NCBI GenBank assembly: GCA_028711965.1
Contig: JAQTRD010000041.1
Location: 1 to 5,284, forward strand
From: Candidatus Colwelliibacteriota bacterium
Lineage (GTDB): Bacteria; Patescibacteriota; Minisyncoccia; UBA6257; Colwellbacteraceae
Length of the DNA: 5,284 nt
Direction: 5' to 3'
Within the stretch, counting starts at the first letter, position 1; every line of letters starts with the position of its first letter. The notes under the pieces are model-generated. The model was not told the DNA's origin and did no database searches. It saw nothing but the letters and a program-made list of their open reading frames with translations. Shown piece after piece: positions 1 to 5,284 of this stretch. A program made the translations under genes and the position numbers.

Positions 1-3000
1 CGCCTTTGACATTTACCTCGTCAGCAAGCAACAAAAGCAATTCGGTCTTTCCTTTAAGTGATTCATTGGAAAACTTAAAAACTTTCATCGGTTGCTTTAC
101 TTTAATGCCAGTCTCGGATCGGCGGGCTAAAGCTTCCGTAGTAAGAGATCGCAGTTCTTCCATATCGCGGATAACCGCCTTGCGCGCAGGAGTCATTTTC
201 GCGGACGGCTTTGGCCAGTCTTCAAGATGGACTGATTCTTTTCCTTCGTCGCCGACAAGAGAAAGATAGACTGCTTCGGAAACAAAAGGCGCGAATGGCG
301 CGAGTAATTTGGAGATTGAAAGCAGAACATCATACATCGTCTTTGCGGCAGCGTAATAATCCCGCTTGTCGTCCGGTCTCTGAAGTCTCTTTCTCGATCT
401 CCTAATATACCAATTCGAAAAGTCATCCAAAAAAGAAATGAGCGGCCTAGTTGCCGAGGTCAGATCATAGCTTTCCATTTTTTCCGTCATCTCAATTATG
501 GTCTCGTCAAGGCGATCTTTTATCCATATGTCCAGTATCGAACGGGTATCCGCTTTTTGCGCAAAATATCTGCCCATATCGCCCGCAGGCGCATACATCC
601 GCAGAAAATTATATGAATTGAGGAAACGGTCGATGACTTTCGTCTTCGTCTCAGCCACGCCCTTGTCGGCAAAACGGTAGTCTTCTCCAATCGACGTCGA
701 GGAAAGAAGAAAATACCGCATCGCATCGGCTCCATATTTTTCAAAAATAACTTCCGGCTCGGTATAGTTCCGTAATTTTTTAGAGAGCTTTCTGCCGGAT
801 TCGTCGAGTACCAGTCCATTCACTATCACATTCTTGAACGCCGGCCTATCCTTCCCTAATCCGGATAGCTTAATCTTTCCGTGAGACTGGGTAAGCGCCG
901 TCGCAAGAACATGAAGGGTATAGAACCATCCTCTCGTCTGATCCAAACCCTCGGCGATAAAATCGGCGGGAAATATGCTTTCGACTTTGGTTTTATTCTC
1001 GAAAGGATAATGCCATGAGGCATAAGGCATTGATCCCGACTCAAACCAACAGTCAAAGACCTGGCTAACCCTCTTCATCTTGCCGCCGCATTTTGGACAA
1101 TTTGGCTTTATGTCATCGACATAGGGCAAATGCATATCCACTTCTCCCGAAGATGTTCGGGGCGCCCTAATAAGACTAACTTCTCTTATTTCTCCGGGTG
1201 CGATAAGGCTCTTTCTCAAATCGATTGTTTTTTTCTCATCAAGTCCAAGCATAGCCCCCTCAAGAACCCATAACGGATCGCCATGGCCAATGATAAGAAT
1301 GTTTTCTCCAGAATGTTTTTCATCAACCGAAGCGAGAAGATCCATCATCCTTGATCTTACCGAACGAAGATTTTCCCCTTCATCGGGAGTCTTAGTAAAC
1401 TTATTGGAATGCGGACCCATCCAAGACTCAAATTCTTCAACCGGCCTGCCATTCCAAATACCGACGTCATATTCCATAAGCCTCTCGTCCTCTATTGGTT
1501 TTATTCCCAACTTGTCTCCAATTATATCGGCTGTTTGCCTCGCTCTTTTTACCGGAGAGCAGTAGATAGCATCAATCTTTCTTTTCTTCAATAATTTTAC
1601 CGACTCTTCCACATCATTTAGCCCTCTCTTGGTAAGCGCTATGTCTGTTTTTTCAGGGATGCACGAAATAACGTTTAAAACATTGGAATCGGCCTCGCCG
1701 TGCCTCATTAATATGTAATTGTTTCCCCGCGAAGGCATAAAGCCGGCAAGTTCGGAAAGTGAGCCGACAGCTTCGGTGTTTTCGCATTCCAAACATTTCC
1801 ATATCGGAATCGGAGCGCCCCAAAATCTGTTTCTTGAAACCGACCAATCTCTCGCGTCTTCCAGCCATTTTCCGAAACGGCCTTCCTTTAAATGGGGAGG
1901 CACCCATCTGATCTTTTTATTATTGGCAACCAGATCGTTCTTAATCTTCGTTACGGCAACATACCAGCTCTCAATCGGATAATAGAGAAGGGGCGAGTCA
2001 CACCTCCAACAGAAAGGATAGGAATGCCTTATAGTTCCTTCTTTAAGAAGAAGGCCCCTTGAGTTTAAATTCTCTATTATTTCGGCATCGGCTTTTTTTA
2101 CGAACATCTGTTGCCATGGCTTTACTTCAGGATTAAACTTACCGGCTTCATCCACCGTGACTATCGTAGGCAGATTATTCTTCTTTCCCGTTTCCATATC
2201 GTCTACCCCGAACGCCGGAGCCGTATGCACAATTCCCGAACCGTCTTCCGTCGAAACATAGTCCGCCGCCACGACAAAATGCGCCCGTTTTTCCAACTCC
2301 GTAAAGTCGAATACGGGAGCATATCTCTTTCCTAAAAGATCTCTCCCTTTATAATTTCCAACTATCTTAAACGTCTTTTCATTGCCAGTTATGTCCTCAA
2401 AACGGTCTTTGGCAAAGATAAGAAATTCCTTTTCCCCGCCGTTTAGTGAATTATGCTCTACTTTAACGTAGTCAATATCTTCTCCTACAGCCAGCGCAGC
2501 ATTTGCAGTTAAAGTCCAAGGAGTAGTAGTCCAGGCAACAAAGTAAGTCCCCGGCTCGTCAATAGATTCGAATTTCACGAATATTGCCGGATCATCCGTA
2601 TCTTTGTATCCCTGATTAACCTCAAAATTGGATAGAGGCGTTCCGCATCGCGGACAGTATGGCGAAACGCGATAATCGGAATACACCAGTCCTTTTTCCC
2701 AAAGCTGCTTGAATACCCACCAGACAGATTCAATATAAGAATTGTCGAGCGTGGCGTACGAATTTTCATAATCTGCCCATCGCCCCACTCTTTGAAGCGT
2801 TTTCTGAAAATCGCCAACCGAGCGAAAAACGGCCGCGCGGCAAGCGTTATTAAACTTCTCGACTCCCATTTCAAGGATGGCTTTTTTGTCTCTTAAGCCA
2901 AGTTCCTTTTCAATAAGATTTTCAACCGGAAGACCATGACAATCCCAACCAACTCGACGCTCCACCTTGTATCCCTTCATTGTCCAGAAACGGGTAACCG

Positions 3001-3196
3001 AATCTTTTATTGTAGTTGCGAGAATATGGCCGTAATGCGGGAGACCGGTCGCAAACGGAGGACCGTCATAAAATGAAAAGGATTTGTTCTTTTGCCTATG
3101 TTCAATTGTCTTTTCAAAAATCTTTTTTTCTGCCCATCTTTTGAGCACCTCTTCTTCTATTTTTGAAAGCTCATTTTTCTCTCCTGGTTTCAGCAT
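1..3196 (-). CDS. ileS: Isoleucyl-tRNA synthetase with an inserted histidine-phosphatase domain (3' end outside window)
   Basis: This class I synthetase charges tRNA-Ile with isoleucine in the cytoplasm. I read the frame by hand: 1065 codons without a stop, running off the left edge. The start is fixed because a TAA codon lies directly before the ATG. Seen in order: HYGH (the HIGH motif) at 54-57; zinc pair Cys181/Cys184, completed by Cys396/Cys399; the CP1 editing domain with WTTTPWTL (222-229) and HTAPAFGVDD (324-333, Asp332 the likely editing aspartate); SRNRFWGAPIPIWK before Cys468/Cys471; an inserted phosphatase domain (about 492-676); Cys700/Cys703; DCWFESGSMPYA; GLDQTRGWF; KLSKK (803-807) in place of KMSKS; and an anticodon-binding domain with NWYIRRSRKR. 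The KLSKKLRNY style and paired zinc sites fit the ileS2 type. The last residues in view (ADEVNVKG) belong to the C-terminal region, so perhaps 100 or so residues are missing. No clear Shine-Dalgarno site precedes it. Identity is secure; the role of the insert is unknown. Confidence 0.97.
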   Translation of the reverse strand, partial: MLKPGEKNELSKIEEEVLKRWAEKKIFEKTIEHRQKNKSFSFYDGPPFATGLPHYGHILATTIKDSVTRFWTMKGYKVERRVGWDCHGLPVENLIEKELGLRDKKAILEMGVEKFNNACRAAVFRSVGDFQKTLQRVGRWADYENSYATLDNSYIESVWWVFKQLWEKGLVYSDYRVSPYCPRCGTPLSNFEVNQGYKDTDDPAIFVKFESIDEPGTYFVAWTTTPWTLTANAALAVGEDIDYVKVEHNSLNGGEKEFLIFAKDRFEDITGNEKTFKIVGNYKGRDLLGKRYAPVFDFTELEKRAHFVVAADYVSTEDGSGIVHTAPAFGVDDMETGKKNNLPTIVTVDEAGKFNPEVKPWQQMFVKKADAEIIENLNSRGLLLKEGTIRHSYPFCWRCDSPLLYYPIESWYVAVTKIKNDLVANNKKIRWVPPHLKEGRFGKWLEDARDWSVSRNRFWGAPIPIWKCLECENTEAVGSLSELAGFMPSRGNNYILMRHGEADSNVLNVISCIPEKTDIALTKRGLNDVEESVKLLKKRKIDAIYCSPVKRARQTADIIGDKLGIKPIEDERLMEYDVGIWNGRPVEEFESWMGPHSNKFTKTPDEGENLRSVRSRMMDLLASVDEKHSGENILIIGHGDPLWVLEGAMLGLDEKKTIDLRKSLIAPGEIREVSLIRAPRTSSGEVDMHLPYVDDIKPNCPKCGGKMKRVSQVFDCWFESGSMPYASWHYPFENKTKVESIFPADFIAEGLDQTRGWFYTLHVLATALTQSHGKIKLSGLGKDRPAFKNVIVNGLVLDESGRKLSKKLRNYTEPEVIFEKYGADAMRYFLLSSTSIGEDYRFADKGVAETKTKVIDRFLNSYNFLRMYAPAGDMGRYFAQKADTRSILDIWIKDRLDETIIEMTEKMESYDLTSATRPLISFLDDFSNWYIRRSRKRLQRPDDKRDYYAAAKTMYDVLLSISKLLAPFAPFVSEAVYLSLVGDEGKESVHLEDWPKPSAKMTPARKAVIRDMEELRSLTTEALARRSETGIKVKQPMKVFKFSNESLKGKTELLLLLADEVNVKG
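1169..1723 (-). other. Histidine-phosphatase (phosphoglycerate-mutase-like) domain embedded in IleRS
   Basis: Residues of about 492-676 of the synthetase form a complete histidine-phosphatase superfamily domain. It opens with the signature YILMRHGEADSN (Arg498, His499 as the phospho-accepting histidine, Glu501, Asn505). LTKRG and DAIYCSPVKRARQTA follow, with the second phosphate-binding arginine at Arg551. Then come LMEYDVGIWNG with the probable acid/base Glu575, DEGENLRSVRSR, and ILIIGHGDP with the second catalytic histidine His638. A last strand (GEIREVSLI) closes the fold. Enzymes of this family remove or move phosphate through a phosphohistidine; substrates range from phosphoglycerate and alpha-ribazole phosphate to phosphoproteins. 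Nothing here identifies the substrate. The frame is continuous with synthetase sequence on both sides. All expected catalytic positions are kept, so I infer an active enzyme and not a decayed relic. Boundaries are good to about ten residues. Confidence 0.93.
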
Positions 3197-3203
3197 TTAT
3201 TGA

Positions 3204-3209
3204 TTTATA
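3204..3209 (-). promoter_or_regulatory. Possible -10 box for the ileS transcript
   Basis: The minus strand reads TATAAA followed by TCAATAA and then the ileS ATG. The element lies downstream of the terminator that closes the desulfurase gene, so ileS needs a promoter in this short spacer. The -35 counterpart at normal spacing is only TTTTAA (3227-3232), which is weak. With this -10 box, transcription would begin within a few bases of the ATG, giving a leaderless or nearly leaderless mRNA; that would fit the lack of a Shine-Dalgarno sequence. The match could also be chance in an AT-rich spacer. Confidence 0.35.
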
Positions 3210-3228
3210 GGGTTACTATCAGAAGATT

Positions 3229-3260
3229 AAAACACAAAAACCGCCTGTTTTAAAGCGGCT
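3229..3260 (-). terminator. Rho-independent terminator after the cysteine desulfurase gene
   Basis: On the minus strand, AGCCGCTT and AGGCGGTT can pair around the six-base loop TAAAAC to give an eight-base stem (3239-3260). A U-rich run reading UUUUUGUGUUUU in RNA follows. The stem starts 17 bases after the desulfurase stop codon. Two of its pairs are G-U wobbles in the minus-strand RNA but would be A-C mismatches in plus-strand RNA, which supports minus-strand use. It separates the mutase-exonuclease-desulfurase unit from ileS. Confidence 0.8.
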
Positions 3261-3277
3261 AGAAGAGGTAATTGAAT

Positions 3278-4471
3278 CTAAATTAGAGCCTTCTTTATTC
3301 TTCGGACACCCTCCTTGGCTTCGCTTAAGGTGTTTGCCGGCGAGAAACTAACTCTCACGCTTTCTCTTATCCTTTTTTCGGAAAGACCCATCGCTTCAAG
3401 AGCGTGACTCGGCTTGAAACTCTTTGCTCCGCAAGCGGATCCGTACGAAACGGCAAGCCCCAAAAGATCGCACTTCATTACTATATCAGCGGAGAGATTG
3501 CCGGGAATCCAGACGTTTAATATATGCGGAGCGGTCAAGTTCTCTGCTCCGTTTATTTGCGCTTTTGGAAAATACTTTTTGAGTTCTTTCCAAAAGAAAA
3601 ACTTAATATCCGAAACTTTCTTTTTATTCTTCGCTCGCTCTTTCTCTGCGATTTTTATCGCCTCGCCAAAACCGAATATTCCCGCAACATTCTCCGTTCC
3701 AGACCTCATCCCGAATTCCTGTCCGCCACCAGTCAATATCGGATATATAATCTTGCCGAAACCGTATTTGCCCGATATTGGCTTGATTATGACCGCGCCT
3801 GCGCCTTTTGGACCTCCAATTTTATGCCCCGAAACGGTTGCCACATCGGCATTAATTTCATTAAGATTGCAATTAAAATATCTGAAAGACTGCGCCACAT
3901 CAGTGTGAAATATTGGATAGGGCGATTTCTTTTCTTCTCTTGATTGAGAAATTATTCTTCCGATTTCTTCAATCGGCTGGATAGCACCCGTTTCATTATT
4001 TACTGCCATAACCGAAACAAGAACCGTTCTTTCGTTTATTGCCGCAGTTATATCTCTCGCGCTTACAACTCCCTTCTTGTTCGCGCCGATAAAGGCAACT
4101 TCAACTCCGTCTTCAGCCAAGTCTTTTGCCGTATGTATTATCGAATCATGTTCAATTCCCGATACTACGATCCTCGGAGGGATCATTAGGTCAGACCGAA
4201 AAGAGCGATAAAACGCCTTCACCACTCCTCGTAAGACCAGATTATTTGCTTCCGTCGCTCCGCTTGTAAAAACAGCCGATTGAAATCCGGCTCCAAAAGC
4301 GACAGATGTCGCTTCACGCGCTTCGTCCAATACGGCACTCGCCTCTTGTCCGAAACGATGGATTGAAGACGGGTTCATTAATAAGTCGCCCTTAACGTCA
4401 ATCGCTTTCTTTACGCGGCTGTCAATTGGTGTAGTCGCCGCATGATCAAGATAGATGCGTTTACTTGTCAT
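3278..4471 (-). CDS. nifS: Cysteine desulfurase (NifS/IscS family)
   Basis: This PLP enzyme, 397 residues long and normal for the family, takes sulfur from L-cysteine as an enzyme-bound persulfide and releases alanine. The sulfur goes to Fe-S cluster assembly or tRNA thiolation in the cytoplasm. Visible motifs are YLDHAATTP (7-15), SGATEANN (70-77), EHDS with the PLP-stacking His108, NNETGAIQPI (158-167), HTDVAQ with Asp191, SGHKIGGPKG with the PLP-binding Lys217, GGGQEFGMRSGTEN (248-261) and the catalytic Cys347 in GSACGAKSFKPSHALEAMG. The loop after the cysteine reads GAKS, where IscS-like proteins usually have SSGS or similar. Residues 84-100 hold a short extra stretch before the IVVSGIEH strand. 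The ATG lies 15 bases after the exonuclease stop, indicating co-transcription; a terminator follows the gene. No scaffold protein, ferredoxin or regulator gene is in view, so the sulfur acceptor is unknown. The family call is secure; the choice between nifS and iscS as a name is not. Confidence 0.96.
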   Translation of the reverse strand: MTSKRIYLDHAATTPIDSRVKKAIDVKGDLLMNPSSIHRFGQEASAVLDEAREATSVAFGAGFQSAVFTSGATEANNLVLRGVVKAFYRSFRSDLMIPPRIVVSGIEHDSIIHTAKDLAEDGVEVAFIGANKKGVVSARDITAAINERTVLVSVMAVNNETGAIQPIEEIGRIISQSREEKKSPYPIFHTDVAQSFRYFNCNLNEINADVATVSGHKIGGPKGAGAVIIKPISGKYGFGKIIYPILTGGGQEFGMRSGTENVAGIFGFGEAIKIAEKERAKNKKKVSDIKFFFWKELKKYFPKAQINGAENLTAPHILNVWIPGNLSADIVMKCDLLGLAVSYGSACGAKSFKPSHALEAMGLSEKRIRESVRVSFSPANTLSEAKEGVRRIKKALI

Positions 4472-4486
4472 TGAAAAAATTAATAA

Positions 4487-5068
4487 CTAGAACAATGTGT
4501 TCTCGTTGATGGCGCCGTCAATCTTTGAGTTGAGTTCTAACGCCACTCTTACAGCCTCATCCGTCCCCTTTTGAGGCACCATAAGATATCCTTGCGTTTT
4601 CGCAAGGTCAAATAATTCTTTTGTCACTTTGACGTCATTCCGGCAATAACTTTCCAACTCTTCTAGGTTACCCTCGTTCCAGAACTTTATTGCGTCAAGC
4701 CCCTTATGGGTTTTGCCTACACCGAGATTACGGTTAGCTAATAGATCAAGGCTGATCCGGCGTCCGTAAGCGGCTTCTATCTCTTCAAGCAGGTCTATCC
4801 TTTTTAGCGCTTCCGTATTAAAGTCGAAATATTTATTCAGTACCGGCAAATCGAAGCGGTTTATTCCGAAACCGATGACTAAAGCCGACTCCTTTATTGC
4901 GTCTCTAAGATCGCCGAAATCTTTTTCCCAGAAACTGCGATATTCATTGTCGTTGTACGAATAGAGGCAAACCAGAGAAGTATCGAGATCTTTTATGTTC
5001 GCTTCTCCCCCGACGTCAAAAATCGTGTTTTTTGTTTCTATGTCTATTACCAGAATGTCCTTTTTCAT
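4487..5068 (-). CDS. Predicted stand-alone DEDDy 3'-5' exonuclease (RNase H-like fold)
   Basis: The protein is 193 residues, cytoplasmic, with no signal peptide or membrane segment. The order of acidic motifs matches DEDD-superfamily exonucleases: VIDIET (Asp9, Glu11) near the start, GFGINRFDLPVL (Asp73) in the middle, and a late YCRND (Tyr141, Asp145) whose Tyr-x3-Asp spacing marks the DEDDy subgroup. RISLDLLANRNLGVGK between the second and third motifs resembles predicted RNase_H_2-type proteins. These enzymes use two metal ions to trim DNA or RNA from the 3' end. There is no attached helicase, polymerase or nucleic-acid-binding domain, so the substrate cannot be read from the sequence. The ATG lies inside the end of the upstream mutase frame (53-base overlap), with only a weak AAAAGAA purine stretch before it. 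The start is supported because catalytic Asp9 follows so closely. It is likely co-transcribed with the desulfurase 15 bases downstream, but no functional link is evident. Confidence 0.87.
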   Translation of the reverse strand: MKKDILVIDIETKNTIFDVGGEANIKDLDTSLVCLYSYNDNEYRSFWEKDFGDLRDAIKESALVIGFGINRFDLPVLNKYFDFNTEALKRIDLLEEIEAAYGRRISLDLLANRNLGVGKTHKGLDAIKFWNEGNLEELESYCRNDVKVTKELFDLAKTQGYLMVPQKGTDEAVRVALELNSKIDGAINENTLF

Positions 5069-5284
5069 TTCTTTTGGAAATTGGGGTTTGGGATTTGGAA
5101 ATTTTCCAGATGATGGATTCTATCACCTTAACCTCTTTTTTCAAGATTTCTTTTGTTTTTGCTTCCGCGTTGAGCCTTAAAACCGGTTCATTGGAAGACG
5201 ACCTCACATTAAACCAGAAATCCTTAAACTCCATTGTCAGTCCGTCGATATTCGATACTTTAGCCTTTCTTTTGGCGTACTTTC
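5016..5284 (-). CDS. manB: Phosphomannomutase/phosphoglucomutase, C-terminal end only (5' part outside window)
   Basis: Only the last 88 codons are present; the gene enters from the right edge. The sequence DGLTMEFKDFWFNVR, then SSSNEPVLRLNAEAKTKE, matches the C-terminal phosphate-binding domain of the alpha-D-phosphohexomutase family. In this domain an R-x-S-N-T-E-P-type loop holds the substrate phosphate; here the loop reads RSSSNEP. The enzyme interconverts hexose 1- and 6-phosphates for sugar-nucleotide and envelope polysaccharide synthesis. The mannose/glucose type is more likely than phosphoglucosamine mutase, but the substrate cannot be settled from this end. The domain would normally finish near VKVIESII. 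Here the frame continues for 30 more basic residues, first through a G-rich heptad repeat (KISKSQTPISKR) and then over the exonuclease start codon, ending at TGA. The tail is probably recent and non-essential. An internal ATG at 5232 is not the real start, since family sequence continues upstream of it. Confidence 0.85.
   Translation of the reverse strand, partial: KYAKRKAKVSNIDGLTMEFKDFWFNVRSSSNEPVLRLNAEAKTKEILKKEVKVIESIIWKISKSQTPISKRNEKGHSGNRHRNKKHDF
5076..5103. repeat. Four-unit G-rich heptad repeat
   Basis: On the plus strand the stretch reads GGAAATT, GGGGTTT, GGGATTT, GGAAATT: four degenerate seven-base units, each a G-run of two to four followed by A/T. It sits 8 bases upstream of the exonuclease ATG and inside the extended 3' end of the mutase frame. 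The plus-strand G-runs could in principle form a weak two-layer quadruplex; the minus-strand transcript is C-rich here. The stretch resembles low-complexity spacer repeats of the GGGAATT kind. Whether it is dispersed in this genome cannot be seen from one copy. Confidence 0.65.

Noticed and set aside
1169..1723. The phosphatase region as a separate gene, an intein or an assembly chimera
   Set aside because: There is no stop or frame change at either edge and no intein splice motifs. Synthetase sequence resumes exactly where expected (VDMHLPYVDDI, then CPKCG), so an in-frame domain insertion fits best. Read-level confirmation is still not possible here.
3162..3185. A strong AGGAG sequence followed by an ATG just inside ileS, in another frame
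   Set aside because: It opens only a five-codon frame (MSFQK, then TAG). The AGGAG comes from the Pro-Gly-Glu codons of the synthetase. Nothing suggests a real leader peptide.
3414..3908. A 164-codon open frame on the plus strand inside the desulfurase gene
   Set aside because: It lies wholly opposite the cysteine desulfurase, has no recognisable motif, and reads like the complement of conserved codons. It is a shadow frame.
3524..3943. A 139-codon open frame on the plus strand inside the desulfurase gene
   Set aside because: It is also entirely antisense to the desulfurase, with no family resemblance and no start signal.
5076..5107. The G-rich heptads as a CRISPR array or riboswitch
   Set aside because: The units are only seven bases, adjacent and degenerate, with no spacers and no conserved aptamer-like folding beyond a short GGAAA/TTTCC complementarity.

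Overview
This window is a compact, single-strand block of four genes, all on the minus strand. Read in transcription order (right to left) they are: the C-terminal end of a phosphomannomutase/phosphoglucomutase that enters from the right edge, a small stand-alone DEDDy-type 3'-5' exonuclease, a cysteine desulfurase, and a very long isoleucyl-tRNA synthetase (IleRS) that runs off the left edge. Nothing convincing is encoded on the plus strand. No gap exceeds about 80 bases.

The gene content, tight packing, weak or absent Shine-Dalgarno sites, moderate GC content and protein flavour suggest a Patescibacteria/CPR bacterium, probably Parcubacteria-like. The desulfurase has no scaffold gene beside it, the RNase H-like exonuclease is small, and the IleRS is of the ileS2 (archaeal/eukaryotic-like) type. 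This assignment is inference. The genetic code looks standard: the IleRS frame contains no TGA, and the phosphomannomutase frame ends at TGA.

The first three genes look like one transcription unit. The mutase and exonuclease overlap by 53 bases, and the exonuclease and desulfurase are 15 bases apart. A Rho-independent terminator lies just after the desulfurase. The IleRS gene therefore probably starts its own transcript in the 81-base spacer, where a TATAAA box sits so close to the ATG that the mRNA could be nearly leaderless.

The main discovery is inside the IleRS. A complete histidine-phosphatase (phosphoglycerate-mutase-like) domain of about 185 residues, with all recognisable catalytic residues (Arg498, His499, Arg551, Glu575, His638), is embedded in frame within the synthetase. 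It sits exactly between the two Cys-x-x-Cys halves of the second zinc site. Synthetase sequence resumes cleanly on both sides, so this is a domain insertion and not a neighbouring gene or simple chimera. A second, smaller oddity is a four-unit G-rich heptad repeat at the mutase/exonuclease junction. It appears to have extended the mutase by a basic 30-residue tail that runs into the exonuclease gene.
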